In this document: positions 1 through 9,129 of the stretch, in pieces
Numbering within the stretch: position 1 is the first letter of the stretch
How the letters are laid out: each line of letters opens with the position of its first letter
Assembly: GCF_937898475.1 (NCBI RefSeq)
Contig: NZ_CALEJS010000016.1
Coordinates: forward strand, 496,001-560,000
Direction of reading: 5' to 3'
From: an uncultured Chitinophaga sp.
GTDB lineage: Bacteria; Bacteroidota; Bacteroidia; Chitinophagales; Chitinophagaceae
DNA: 64,000 nucleotides
Translations under genes and position numbers: made by a program
The notes under the pieces: generated by a model
The model's input: the letters and a program-made list of their open reading frames with translations, nothing else
Databases searched by the model: none
Told to the model about the DNA's origin: nothing

Positions 1-525
1 ATAGAGTTTGTTCTTGTGGTTCATTTCCACGCTTTCCAGCGCTTCCAGGTCAATGTAGGGAATGATGATCCGTTTGTAAACAAACTGTTTGGTCCTGTTG
101 TAGCCCTTGTCAAGGTATACGGCGCCTACCAGGGCTTCCAGGGTATTGCCGAAGATCTGGCTGATCTTGAGAAAGCTGTTGTATTTATCGTAGATCGTCA
201 GCTTGCGCAGGCCCATTTTGATGGCAATCTCATTAAGCTGCTGCCTGTTCACGATCTTGGATCGCATTTCAGTAAGATAACCTTCTGTTTTGTAGGGGTA
301 CTTCCTGAACAGGTAATCGCCAATGATGGCGCCCAGGATGGCGTCACCGAGGTATTCCAGCCTTTCATTGCTTTCCAGGAATTTTTCTTTGCTGGAACGG
401 TGGCTTAACGCTACCTCATACAAAGAGAAATTACCTGGCGCAAAGCCAAGCAGGTTATAAAGGTCTTTATAAAGTTGCCTTTTTTTGGTTACGAAGCGAT
501 ATAAAAATCCTGGCAGTAATTTCAC
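1..525 (-). CDS. rnc: Ribonuclease III, C-terminus cut by window edge
   Basis: Cleaves double-stranded RNA during rRNA maturation and mRNA turnover. The minus strand reads open from a GTG at 525 to the window edge (175 codons). The RNase III signature ERLEYLGDAILG lies near residues 54-65 with the metal-binding Glu54 and Asp61, and the second catalytic segment GNTLEALVGAVYLD lies near residues 127-140 with Glu130. The dsRNA-binding domain must lie beyond the left edge. The GTG sits 4 nt after the fabF stop codon (530-532), and no ATG is available in frame nearby, so I take GTG as the start; translational coupling to fabF is likely. acpP-fabF-rnc is a widely conserved gene order. The Asp usual in the second motif is Asn here (GNTLEA), which I believe is normal for Bacteroidota enzymes. 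Confidence 0.93.
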   Translation of the reverse strand, partial: MKLLPGFLYRFVTKKRQLYKDLYNLLGFAPGNFSLYEVALSHRSSKEKFLESNERLEYLGDAILGAIIGDYLFRKYPYKTEGYLTEMRSKIVNRQQLNEIAIKMGLRKLTIYDKYNSFLKISQIFGNTLEALVGAVYLDKGYNRTKQFVYKRIIIPYIDLEALESVEMNHKNKLY

Positions 526-529
526 ACAA

Positions 530-1783
530 TCAAGGAACAAATTTTTTGAAAATAACAGAGGCATTATGACCACCAAATCCAAAGGTATTGCTTAATGCGG
601 CTCTAACTTCTCTCTTTTGTGCGACGTTAAAGGTAAAATTTAATTTAGGATCCAGTTGAGGATCGTCCGTAAAATGGTTAATGGTAGGAGGTATGATGCC
701 ATCTATAATAGACATGATTGCTGCAATGGACTCTACAGCCCCGGCAGCGCCCAGTAAATGCCCGGTCATAGACTTCGTTGAGCTGATGTTCAGTTTATAA
801 GCGTCATCTCCGAAAACCTGCTGGATGGCTTTAACTTCTGCTACATCGCCTAACGGAGTGGAAGTACCGTGAACATTAATGTAATCTATTTCATGGGTGC
901 TTAACCCTGCATCTTCAAGCGCCTGCCGCATCACGTTCATGGCGCCAAGCCCCTCGGGGTGTGGTGCCGTAAGGTGGTGTGCGTCTGCCGTTGCCCCGCC
1001 GCCTGCCAGTTCTACGTAAATTTTAGCACCTCTCGCCATCGCATGCTCATAAGACTCCAGTATCAGAGCGCCTGCTCCTTCTCCCATTACAAAACCATCT
1101 CTGTCCAGGTCAAAAGGCCTTGATGCCGTCTTAGGATCATCGTTCCTTTCAGACAAGGCCTTCATGGCGTTGAAGCCGCCCACACAAGCCTCGTTGATAA
1201 CATCTTCAGAACCGCCGGTAACAATAACATCTGCTTTACCGTAACGGATCAGGAACATGGCTTCCATGATGGCATTGGTGGCCGACGCACAGGCAGATAC
1301 GACCGAAAAGTTCGGTCCCCTGAACCCGTGCCGGATAGAAATATGTCCCGCAGCGATATCAGTGATCAACCGGGGAATGAGAAAAGGGCTGAAACGCGGC
1401 GTTCCATCCCCCTGGTAAAAATCTCTTAGCTCATGGCAAAAATTGATCATTCCCCCTACACCGGTCCCCCAGATAACACCTACACGGTCTATATTAACGG
1501 AGTTACGGTCTATTTTGGCATCCTGAACAGCATGGTCTGCAGCGATCACTGCTGTTTGTGTGAAGGGGTCCATTTTACGGGCCTCCTTCTTGTCGATGAA
1601 TTGGGTGGGATCAAAGTTCTTTAATTCACAAGCAAAACGGGTTTTAAACTTGGAAGCATCAAACTGCTTGATAAAATCGGCGCCGGATACACCGTTCGTC
1701 AACCCCTGCCAGTATTCCTGAACGGAATTGCCGAGCGGTGTAAGAGCACCTAAACCTGTAACGACTACGCGTTTTGGTTGCAT
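530..1783 (-). CDS. fabF: Beta-ketoacyl-ACP synthase II (FabF)
   Basis: Condenses malonyl-ACP with acyl-ACP in fatty-acid chain elongation, in the cytoplasm. The 417-residue length is normal for FabF. The thiolase-fold catalytic triad is visible: nucleophile Cys165 in VVSACASATNA, His305 in NVHGTSTPLGD and His342 in MTGHLLGAAGA. The N-terminus RVVVTGLGALTPLGN is typical of the KAS family, and the glycine-rich C-terminal segment NTFGFGGHNAS is present. It lies 24 nt downstream of acpP, its carrier-protein substrate, and is followed almost without a gap by rnc, so all three probably share the promoter in front of acpP. The Cys-His-His triad places it in the KAS I/II class rather than FabH; FabF rather than FabB is favoured by length and neighbour. 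Confidence 0.97.
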   Translation of the reverse strand: MQPKRVVVTGLGALTPLGNSVQEYWQGLTNGVSGADFIKQFDASKFKTRFACELKNFDPTQFIDKKEARKMDPFTQTAVIAADHAVQDAKIDRNSVNIDRVGVIWGTGVGGMINFCHELRDFYQGDGTPRFSPFLIPRLITDIAAGHISIRHGFRGPNFSVVSACASATNAIMEAMFLIRYGKADVIVTGGSEDVINEACVGGFNAMKALSERNDDPKTASRPFDLDRDGFVMGEGAGALILESYEHAMARGAKIYVELAGGGATADAHHLTAPHPEGLGAMNVMRQALEDAGLSTHEIDYINVHGTSTPLGDVAEVKAIQQVFGDDAYKLNISSTKSMTGHLLGAAGAVESIAAIMSIIDGIIPPTINHFTDDPQLDPKLNFTFNVAQKREVRAALSNTFGFGGHNASVIFKKFVP

Positions 1784-1807
1784 TAAAACAATTCTGGTTA
1801 AGTAGGA

Positions 1808-2044
1808 TTATTTTACGTGTTCTTCCAGGTAAGCAACAGCCTGGCCAACAGTAGTAATAGTTTCAGCTTGTTCGTCAGGAATGGAGATGTTGAATTCTTT
1901 TTCGAATTCCATGATCAGTTCTACCGTATCCAAAGAGTCAGCGCCTAAGTCGTTGGTGAAGCTGGCTTCAGGAGTTACCTCGGCTTCGTCAACGCCCAAT
2001 TTGTCAATGATGATCTTTTTAACTCTTGATGCAATGTCTGACAT
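1808..2044 (-). CDS. acpP: Acyl carrier protein
   Basis: Carries growing acyl chains on a 4'-phosphopantetheine arm. The chosen start (ATG at 2044) gives a 78-residue acidic protein beginning MSDIASRVKK, the standard ACP length; an in-frame upstream ATG at 2080 would add 12 unlikely residues and lies inside the promoter region. The attachment site is Ser37 in the motif LGADSLDTVELIMEFE. Helix II and the C-terminal helix AVAYLEEH are conserved. First gene of the acpP-fabF-rnc operon, with a good Bacteroidota-type promoter about 35 nt upstream of the ATG. Confidence 0.97.
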   Translation of the reverse strand: MSDIASRVKKIIIDKLGVDEAEVTPEASFTNDLGADSLDTVELIMEFEKEFNISIPDEQAETITTVGQAVAYLEEHVK

Positions 2045-2415
2045 AATTTTAAGTGTTTTTGGTTTAAAACTTGACTGCAAAAATATAATTTTTATTGAAT
2101 TGGCAACTACGCATCTAAATTTTCACATATACGCATCAGTGCTAATAGCCGCAAACACAGACCCAGCCTGTATTTGCATTCATTATTAATAAATTGGCGT
2201 ACCTTGTTACCGGGTCAAAGGAAGGCCAATATTGACTGTCATAACACACAATTCCACCATTCAACCCGTTATTGAACCATTTATGGACGTATTAAGAGGT
2301 CTTAACTTTAATTAACACTCAGCCTTCCCTAGCGCCTCCGCCATTTATTAAATTTGCCGGGGCAGCCTGCGCCAAAGGGGTGCCGCGTTATCAAAATCCT
2401 GGCGAACTAACTATC
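2045..2415. other. Divergent intergenic region acpP / RND operon
   Basis: Gap of 371 bp between the divergent acpP and efflux operons. It holds the acpP promoter at its left end and, on the plus strand, a TAAATTTG -7-like box at 2349-2356 that could serve the efflux operon, although no clear -33 TTG stands in front of it. I see no gene and no recognisable regulator-binding palindrome. Confidence 0.4.
2078..2106 (-). promoter_or_regulatory. Promoter of acpP-fabF-rnc
   Basis: On the minus strand the sequence reads TTG, an 18-nt spacer, then TATTTTTG, a match to the Bacteroidota promoter (TTG near -33, TAnnTTTG near -7). It predicts a start site near 2071 and a 5' leader of about 27 nt before the acpP ATG. 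Confidence 0.6.
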
Positions 2416-3492
2416 ATGACCAACAGTAAAAAGATGCTGAGAACCATACTGTTCACTATTATTGGTGCAGTAGTCATTTTCCTTGTGTACAAAAAGGTGG
2501 CAGACGGCAAAAGAAAAGAACCAGCCACTACTGCCGGCCGCAGCGGTGGAGCCAAGCCCCCGCTTTTAGATGCATATATCGTCAAGACCTCCAAGCTGGA
2601 CGAAACCATCGAAGCCAGCGGTACTCTTCAGAGTAATGAAGAAGTAGAGATCAAACCGGAAATCACCGGCCGCATCGTAGGCCTTTATTTTAAAGAAGGC
2701 GTAAACGTATCTAAAGGCGACCTGCTGGTAAAGATCTATGACGAAGACCTGAAAGCCCAGTTGCAAAAACTGGTCCTGCAGCAGCAGCTGGCTAAAACCA
2801 CCCTGCAACGCCAGGAAAACCTGCTGAAGATAAACGGTATCAGCCAGCAGGATGTAGATGTAACCCGCAACCAGGTTAGCGCCTACGCCGCCGATATGGA
2901 ATACACGAAAACGCAGCTGCAGAAAACAGAGCTGCGGGCTCCCTTCAGCGGACGCCTGGGCCTGCGCAACGTCAGCCTGGGCGCCATCGTATCGCCTGCC
3001 ACCGTTATCACTACCTTACAGCAGATAACTCCTTTGAAAATAGATTTCTCCATACCGGAAAAGTACCGCACCGCCATCAAACTGGGTGATGCAGTGACCT
3101 TCCGGGTGGCAGGCGACAATAATAGCTATAAGGGCAGCATTTACGCCATGGACCCTAAAATAGACCTGGCTACACGTACCGTAAAGATCAGGGCCATCAT
3201 GCCCAACCCGGGTAAACTGTTCCCCGGATCTTTTGCCAGGGTGACCATCGGCCTCCGCGATATGCCGGAAGCCATTATGATACCTACCCAGGCGGTTATT
3301 CCGGGTACCAGAGACAAAAGAGTGATTGTAGCAGACAGCGGCAAGGCCAAATTCGTAGTAGTGGAAACCGGCATACGGGATGAGAATAACATACAGATTA
3401 CCAGTGGATTGAATGTAGGAGATACCGTTATCACCAGCGGGATCATGCAGCTGAGAGCCGGTATGCCTTTAAAATATGCTAAAGTAAACTAG
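2416..3492 (+). CDS. RND efflux periplasmic adaptor (membrane fusion protein)
   Basis: Links an inner-membrane RND pump to an outer-membrane TolC channel. With the ATG at 2416 the protein is 358 residues: an N-terminal membrane anchor (residues about 7-24, MLRTILFTIIGAVVIFLVYKK), a lipoyl-like half (SGTLQSNEEVEIKPEITGRI), a coiled-coil hairpin rich in Gln and Leu (about residues 105-160), the second lipoyl half (ELRAPFSGRLGLRNVSLGAIV) and a beta-barrel and membrane-proximal domain. A GTG at 2380 would extend it by 12 residues, but the ATG gives the usual anchor position. First gene of a three-gene operon with the pump and the outer-membrane factor. Substrate cannot be told from sequence. A short palindromic heptad element follows its stop codon. 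Confidence 0.93.
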   Translation: MTNSKKMLRTILFTIIGAVVIFLVYKKVADGKRKEPATTAGRSGGAKPPLLDAYIVKTSKLDETIEASGTLQSNEEVEIKPEITGRIVGLYFKEGVNVSKGDLLVKIYDEDLKAQLQKLVLQQQLAKTTLQRQENLLKINGISQQDVDVTRNQVSAYAADMEYTKTQLQKTELRAPFSGRLGLRNVSLGAIVSPATVITTLQQITPLKIDFSIPEKYRTAIKLGDAVTFRVAGDNNSYKGSIYAMDPKIDLATRTVKIRAIMPNPGKLFPGSFARVTIGLRDMPEAIMIPTQAVIPGTRDKRVIVADSGKAKFVVVETGIRDENNIQITSGLNVGDTVITSGIMQLRAGMPLKYAKVN

Positions 3493-3519
3493 TCCATGTC
3501 CATGGACCATGGACTTAAA
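3490..3519. repeat. CCATGGA heptad palindrome after adaptor stop codon
   Basis: A near-perfect palindrome starting inside the TAG stop codon: arms AGTCCATG (3491-3498) and CATGGACT (3508-3515) around a central TCCATGG. Read from the stop codon, it parses into 7-nt units (TAGTCCA, then TGTCCAT, then GGACCAT). It lies between two genes of one operon and ends 12 nt before the pump ATG, so a hairpin here could tune expression of the pump relative to the adaptor. Confidence 0.6.
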
Positions 3520-3530
3520 AACCAATAACA

Positions 3531-6500
3531 ATGAGTCTTCCATCCTTATCCCTGAAGCGTCCGGTTTTTGCCATTGTGATGAACATCATCATCGTGATAT
3601 TTGGTGTGGTGGGATTCTCCTTCCTGGGCGTAAGGGACTTTCCGGCAATAGACCCGCCCATAGTGAACGTTCGTACTTCCTATGCAGGCGCCAACTCTGA
3701 TATTATCGAGACCCAGATTACCGAGCCGCTGGAAAAACAGATCAACGGCATTGCCGGTATCAAAAACATCTCGAGCAGCAGCAGCCAGGGAACCAGCAGC
3801 ATTACCGTAGAGTTTGAACTGAATACAGACCTGGAAGCGGCCACCAATGATGTGCGCGACAAAGTTTCACAGGCCCTCCGCAACCTGCCTCCCGACCTGG
3901 ATGCTCCACCCGTCGTAACAAAAGAAGATGCCAACTCGGATGCCATTATTTCCATGACGGTACAGAGTAATACCCGCAACCAGCTGGAAATCACCGAGTA
4001 TGCCAATAATGTACTGCTGGAAAGGTTGCAAACCATTCCGGGCGTAAGCTCCATCCGTATCTGGGGCGAAAAGAAATATGCCATGCGGCTCTGGATGGAT
4101 CCGGCCCGCCTTTCGGCTTATGGCCTTACCCCTTCAGATGTGCAGCAGGCCCTTTTGAAAGAGAACGTGGAGCTCCCTTCCGGGAAAATAGCAGGCAACG
4201 CCACAGAACTGACCGTACGCACCTTTGGCAGGCTGGATACGGAAGAAGAATTTGATAACCTGATCGTAAAGAATGTTGACGGCAAGGTGGTGCATTTCCG
4301 CGACATTGGCCAGGCGGTACTGGGCCCGGAAAATGAAGAGACCATCCTGAAAGAATCCGCCGTACCGATGATCGCGCTGGCATTGAGCCCCCAGCCCGGT
4401 TCCAACTACGTGGCCATTGCCGATGAGTTTTACAGGCGCTATGCCCAGATCAAAAAGGATATTCCACCGGACTTTGTGACCAACATCGCCATGGACAACA
4501 CCCGGTTCATCAAGAAATCCATTGAGGAGGTGGAAGAAACCCTGGTGGTGGCACTGGTACTGGTGATCATGATCGTATACCTGTTCTTCCGCGACTGGCT
4601 GATGGCTTTCCGTCCGCTGATAGACATACCGGTTTCTCTCATAGGCGCATTCTTTATAATGTATATATGCGGGTTCACCATCAACATCCTCACGCTGCTG
4701 GCCATTGTACTGGCTACAGGCCTGGTGGTGGATGATGGTATCGTGGTAACGGAGAATATATATAAAAAGATAGAAGCAGGCATGCCCCGCATGCGGGCGG
4801 CCAAAGAAGGCTCGGAAGAGATCTTCTTTGCGGTGATCGCCACTTCCATTACGCTGGCATTTGTGTTCCTGCCCATCATCTTCCTGCAGGGATTTGTGGG
4901 CCAATTATTCCGGGAGTTCGGGATCGTGGTGGCAGGCGCCGTGCTGATCTCCGCCTTCGTATCACTTACCCTTACACCGGTACTGAACGTAAAGCTGGGC
5001 CGTAAAACACATACCCACTCCTGGTTCTACCTGAAAACAGAACCTTTCTTCCGCTGGATGGAGAACGGGTATAAACGCTCCCTGCAGCAGTTTATGCGGG
5101 TACGTTGGATGGCCACCGTTATTATTGCCGGTTGCCTGGTGCTTATTTACCTGCTGTTCCGTACCCTTCAGGCAGAATTGGCTCCTGTTGAAGACCGCAG
5201 CCAGTTCCGTCTCTCTATTACGGCGCCTGAAGGCACGGCTTTCGATTACATGGATAACTATGTTACCAACCTGGTTGGGTTCATGATCGATTCCATACCA
5301 GAAAAACAGATCATCCTTTCTGTAACTGCTCCCGGTTTTAGCGGCGGTGGCGCCGTAAACTCTGCGTTTGCCAACGTGGTACTGTCTGAGCCCCATGACA
5401 GGCAGCGTTCACAGAAAGAGATCGTGAACATGGTAAACCGCAATATGTACCGCTTCCCGCAGGGAAGGGTGTTTGCCATAGAACAGCAAACCATACAGGT
5501 GGGCCGCCGTGGTGGCCTGCCGGTTGCCTTTGTATTGCAGCATATCAATTTTGATACCCTTGCTGCCGTGCTGCCGCAATTCCTAGAAGCGGCCAATGCC
5601 GATCCTACCTTCCAGGCAATAGACGTGGATCTGAAATTCAATAAGCCGGAACTGCGTATACAGATCAACCGTGAGAAGGCCAGCGAACTTGGCGTGTCTG
5701 TTGAGGATATTTCACAAACCCTGCAGCTGGCGCTCAGTAACCTGCGCTATGGCTACTTTATACGTAATGGTAAGCAGTACCAGGTAATGGGGCAGGTATT
5801 CCGCGCCAACCGGGACGATCCCAATGACCTGCAGAACATCTATGTACGCAACAATCGCGGGGAAGCCATCCAGCTGGATAACCTGGTAACCATTAACGAA
5901 GAGACCAGTCCGCCGATCATCTACCACTTCAACAGGTATAAGTCAGCCACCGTCTCCGCCAGCCTCGCGCCCGGTAAAACCATCGGCGATGGTATTCAGG
6001 CCATGTACAATATATTTAACCGGCTGAAGCAGGAAGGCGTTATTCATGACTCGTTCAACACCGCGCTCTCCGGCTCCTCACGAGATTTTGCAGAAAGCGG
6101 CTCTAATACCAGTTTCGCGCTGATCCTGGCTTTGTTACTGATCTACCTGGTGCTGGCCGCCCAGTTTGAAAGCTGGGTAGACCCCTTCATCATTATGCTG
6201 ACGGTACCGCTGGCATTTGCAGGGGCCTTGCTGTCATTGTGGATCTTCAATCAAACCTGGAATATCTTTTCCCAGATAGGGGTGATCATGCTTATAGGCC
6301 TTGTAACCAAGAACGGCATCCTGATAGTGGAGTTCGCCAATCAGAAACGGGATGAGGGAATGCTGAAGAAACGCGCGGTAATAGAAGCTTCAACCATGCG
6401 TTTGCGCCCTATCCTGATGACCAGCCTGGCCATGGCCCTGGGTGCATTGCCCATTGCCATGTCGCTCGGCGCTGCGGCTACCAGCCGTATCCCCCTGGGC

Positions 6501-6665
6501 ATTGTGATCGTGGGAGGCATTATATTCTCCCTGGTGCTGACCTTATTTGTAATTCCGGCCATGTACAGCTTCCTCTCCAGGAGAAAGCCTAATAAAGAAT
6601 ACGAAGCGGCAATTGCCGAAGAAGCGCACGAAGCAACACAAGATGCTGCTACTGCCCATGCATGA
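3531..6665 (+). CDS. RND efflux pump, AcrB/MexB-type inner-membrane transporter
   Basis: Proton-driven efflux transporter of 1044 residues, the normal length of the HAE1/AcrB family. The N-terminus SLSLKRPVFAIVMNIIIVIFG is the first membrane helix; two large periplasmic loops and the duplicated six-helix blocks follow. The proton-relay pair is intact as Asp401-Asp402 in GLVVDDGIVVTENI (helix 4), and the conserved helix-10/11 segment LIGLVTKNGILIVEFANQKR is present. RND porter hallmarks in the porter domain include TQITEPLEKQINGI and GSNYVAIADEF. Sits between adaptor and TolC-like gene; the next start lies 13 nt after its stop. Drug, bile or metabolite export are all possible. Confidence 0.95.
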   Translation: MSLPSLSLKRPVFAIVMNIIIVIFGVVGFSFLGVRDFPAIDPPIVNVRTSYAGANSDIIETQITEPLEKQINGIAGIKNISSSSSQGTSSITVEFELNTDLEAATNDVRDKVSQALRNLPPDLDAPPVVTKEDANSDAIISMTVQSNTRNQLEITEYANNVLLERLQTIPGVSSIRIWGEKKYAMRLWMDPARLSAYGLTPSDVQQALLKENVELPSGKIAGNATELTVRTFGRLDTEEEFDNLIVKNVDGKVVHFRDIGQAVLGPENEETILKESAVPMIALALSPQPGSNYVAIADEFYRRYAQIKKDIPPDFVTNIAMDNTRFIKKSIEEVEETLVVALVLVIMIVYLFFRDWLMAFRPLIDIPVSLIGAFFIMYICGFTINILTLLAIVLATGLVVDDGIVVTENIYKKIEAGMPRMRAAKEGSEEIFFAVIATSITLAFVFLPIIFLQGFVGQLFREFGIVVAGAVLISAFVSLTLTPVLNVKLGRKTHTHSWFYLKTEPFFRWMENGYKRSLQQFMRVRWMATVIIAGCLVLIYLLFRTLQAELAPVEDRSQFRLSITAPEGTAFDYMDNYVTNLVGFMIDSIPEKQIILSVTAPGFSGGGAVNSAFANVVLSEPHDRQRSQKEIVNMVNRNMYRFPQGRVFAIEQQTIQVGRRGGLPVAFVLQHINFDTLAAVLPQFLEAANADPTFQAIDVDLKFNKPELRIQINREKASELGVSVEDISQTLQLALSNLRYGYFIRNGKQYQVMGQVFRANRDDPNDLQNIYVRNNRGEAIQLDNLVTINEETSPPIIYHFNRYKSATVSASLAPGKTIGDGIQAMYNIFNRLKQEGVIHDSFNTALSGSSRDFAESGSNTSFALILALLLIYLVLAAQFESWVDPFIIMLTVPLAFAGALLSLWIFNQTWNIFSQIGVIMLIGLVTKNGILIVEFANQKRDEGMLKKRAVIEASTMRLRPILMTSLAMALGALPIAMSLGAAATSRIPLGIVIVGGIIFSLVLTLFVIPAMYSFLSRRKPNKEYEAAIAEEAHEATQDAATAHA

Positions 6666-6678
6666 AACTAAATCTGAA

Positions 6679-8013
6679 ATGAAACTGAACGCTGTTAAAC
6701 TATTATTGCTGTGCTTAGCGCTGACTGGTATTGCCAGTCAGGCGCAGGCCCAGCAGATACTTACACTTGAACAGGCGATAGACCTGGCGCTGAAGAATAA
6801 TTACGACATCAGACTGGCCCATAACGATGCAGACGTACTGGCTAACGATTATGCCTATGCGAATTTTGCTTTTGTGCCGCGAATTAATGCTTCCGCCGGC
6901 AGAACCTGGAGCACCACCCGCACCAACCAGGAATTTGCCAATGGCAACAAGCGGGATACCAGCGGCATCAAAAGCAATAACTACACGGCTAACGTTGCAC
7001 TGAACTGGACTCTCTTTGACGGTTTGAAGATGTTTGCTACCCGGCAACGCCTGGAAAGTATGCGCGACCTGGGAGAGCTGGCTTTGAAGAACCGCATCAT
7101 CAATACCATTGCTGATATCATCAGCAGCTATTATAATATCGTGCAGCAAAAACAGCAGTTGCGCAACCTGGCTGAGCAGATGTCTATTTCGGAAGAAAGG
7201 GTGAAACTGTCAGACGCCAAATTCCAGACAGGCCTGGGACCGAAAACAGACCTCCTGCAGTCACAGGTGGACTATAACGGCCAGAAAACGGCCTACCTGC
7301 GTCAGCAAACAGCCATTACGCAAAGTAAGGCAGTGCTTAACCAGCTCATGGCCATCGCTGCAGGCAATACTACCTATGATGTGCAGGATTCCATCCCCAT
7401 TAACCTCGAACTGAACTACGGCGCCCTGCAGCAGGAGGTAATGAACAACAACGCCCTTCTTAAAATTGCGCAACAACAGGTTACCGTTTCCGAACTGCAG
7501 CTGAAAGAAGTGAAAGGCGACTACTTTCCGACCCTGTCTTTCAATACTACCTATAATTTCAACCGGGTTAATTCCAACGCGGCCACCAACTCTTTCAGTC
7601 CCATTTTTAACCAGAACGGCGTGCTGAACTACGGATTCTCTGCAAGCATTCCTATTTTCAACGGACTGAACGTAAGGCGTCAGGTAAAGAATGCCAAACT
7701 GAACGTAGCCTATCAGCAGCTCTGGCTGGACAATTCCCGCAGCCGGGTAAGCCTCAGCCTTGACTCTACTTTCAAGAGCTATGAGTATTATAAAACAGCG
7801 GTTACCCTGGAAGAAGAGAATATTGGCCTGGCGCGTGAAAATGCCATGGTGGCGCTGGAGCGCTTCCGCCAGGGCGTATCTACCACCCTTGAAGTGAAGC
7901 TGGCCCAGCAAAGCCTGCAGGATGCATTCAACCGGCTGATCATGGCCAGGTACAATACCAAACTTGCCGAAACAGAACTGTTAAGGTTGAAAGGAGAGTT
8001 GTTAAAGGATTAA
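6679..8013 (+). CDS. TolC-family outer-membrane efflux channel
   Basis: Outer-membrane duct for the upstream RND pump. The ATG at 6679 gives a 444-residue protein starting with a clear signal peptide (MKLNAVKLLLLCLALTGIASQAQA, cleaved near residues 22-25); upstream in-frame ATGs would place charged residues before it and overlap the pump gene. Two OEP repeats are visible, each beginning with long amphipathic helices (LTLEQAIDLALKNNYDI and the later LENNALLKIAQQQ-like segment), with the typical SIPIFNGLNVRRQVKNA motif in the second half and coiled-coil helices rich in Gln and Ala. Third gene of the operon; spacing to the pump stop is 13 nt. Confidence 0.93.
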   Translation: MKLNAVKLLLLCLALTGIASQAQAQQILTLEQAIDLALKNNYDIRLAHNDADVLANDYAYANFAFVPRINASAGRTWSTTRTNQEFANGNKRDTSGIKSNNYTANVALNWTLFDGLKMFATRQRLESMRDLGELALKNRIINTIADIISSYYNIVQQKQQLRNLAEQMSISEERVKLSDAKFQTGLGPKTDLLQSQVDYNGQKTAYLRQQTAITQSKAVLNQLMAIAAGNTTYDVQDSIPINLELNYGALQQEVMNNNALLKIAQQQVTVSELQLKEVKGDYFPTLSFNTTYNFNRVNSNAATNSFSPIFNQNGVLNYGFSASIPIFNGLNVRRQVKNAKLNVAYQQLWLDNSRSRVSLSLDSTFKSYEYYKTAVTLEEENIGLARENAMVALERFRQGVSTTLEVKLAQQSLQDAFNRLIMARYNTKLAETELLRLKGELLKD

Positions 8014-8041
8014 TTAATTTAGGGCAAGCAATCTTGTCCGG

Positions 8042-9118
8042 ATGACCTTAACTGATATTGCCCAGCTTCGCCTGCGGAGCCAGCAGATCGCTGCTTCAAC
8101 ATGTAAGACGGTAAAAGATGTAATTACCTGGATGGGCGCTATGCAGGCGCAGGATCATTCCATGGCCAAATGGGCACTGGGCGTACGCTGTCCTTCCGCT
8201 ACCATTGCCAAAGTGGAAACGGCCCTTGATAAAGGCACTATTCTGCGCACCCACCTGCTGCGGCCTACCTGGCACCTGGTATCTGCAGATGATATTTACT
8301 GGTTGCTGGAACTGACAGCACCTTATCTGCTTGCCGGCCAGCGATCCAGAAACAAAGCACTGGAACTATCCGAAACGCTTTTCAAAAAAAGTAACCGCAC
8401 TATCGAAAATGCGTTGTCAAAAGGCGGCCACCTGTTGCGCGAAGAGTTACTCGCTGCTTTGCAGCAGGCAAAGATCGCTACAGATGAGAACCGCTCTTCA
8501 CATCTCTTATTCCGGGCAGAGCTGGATGGTATCATCTGCAGTGGAAAAACAAGCGGGGGAAAACAAACCTACGCGCTGCTTGCAGAGCGGGTACCCCACA
8601 AAAAGACGCTGGGCAAAGAAGAAGCAATGGCCACGCTGGCAGCACGTTACTTTAACAGCCGGGGGCCAGCTACACAAAAAGACTTCGTCAACTGGTCAGG
8701 ACTTCCTGCTACGGATGCCAAACGGGCCATGGAGATGGTAAAAACCCGTTTTGTGCAGGAAACGGTTAACGGTGAAAGCTACTGGTTCAGCAACGCGATC
8801 ACCCGGCATGCAAAGGGCGATGCAGCGGTTCACCTGCTGCCCGGCTTTGATGAATACATTATTGGCTATAAAGACAGAACGGCCAGTTTGCCACTGGCGC
8901 ATACTAAAACGATCATCAATGTTAACGGTATTTTTCGTCCGCCGCTGGTAGTGAACGGGCAGGTTAAAGGCTTATGGGCAAGAACCCCGGAAGATGATAA
9001 GATAGGGATAACAATAACGTTATTCCCGGATAGCAGCCGGCCACCGAAGGAATTACTGGAGCAGGCAGCAGCGCAGACAGGCAAGTTCTATGGAAAAAAG
9101 GCGGAGCTGCGGGTCTGA
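8042..9118 (+). CDS. Winged-helix DNA glycosylase of the AlkZ/YcaQ family
   Basis: 358-residue member of the HTH_42 (AlkZ/YcaQ-like) family, which contains glycosylases that unhook bulky or crosslinked alkyl lesions and, in some producers, self-protect against genotoxins. The catalytic QxQ motif is visible as Gln35-Ala-Gln37 in MGAMQAQDHS, which matches AlkZ; YcaQ has QxD. The strongly conserved GTILRTHLLRPTWHLV segment (about residues 63-78) and the C-terminal LLPGFDEYIIGYKDR / GIFRPPLVVNGQVKGLW block are present. Starts 28 nt after the TolC-like gene on the same strand but is probably functionally unrelated. No toxin biosynthesis genes are nearby, so a general housekeeping repair role is my guess. 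Confidence 0.85.
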   Translation: MTLTDIAQLRLRSQQIAASTCKTVKDVITWMGAMQAQDHSMAKWALGVRCPSATIAKVETALDKGTILRTHLLRPTWHLVSADDIYWLLELTAPYLLAGQRSRNKALELSETLFKKSNRTIENALSKGGHLLREELLAALQQAKIATDENRSSHLLFRAELDGIICSGKTSGGKQTYALLAERVPHKKTLGKEEAMATLAARYFNSRGPATQKDFVNWSGLPATDAKRAMEMVKTRFVQETVNGESYWFSNAITRHAKGDAAVHLLPGFDEYIIGYKDRTASLPLAHTKTIINVNGIFRPPLVVNGQVKGLWARTPEDDKIGITITLFPDSSRPPKELLEQAAAQTGKFYGKKAELRV

Positions 9119-9129
9119 TTGATCATCAC

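Noticed and set aside
16..408. 130-codon plus-strand frame
   Set aside because: Antisense to rnc, whose signature motifs are on the minus strand.
4134..4904. 256-codon minus-strand frame inside the RND pump gene
   Set aside because: Antisense shadow; His/Gln-rich composition is typical of reverse frames here.
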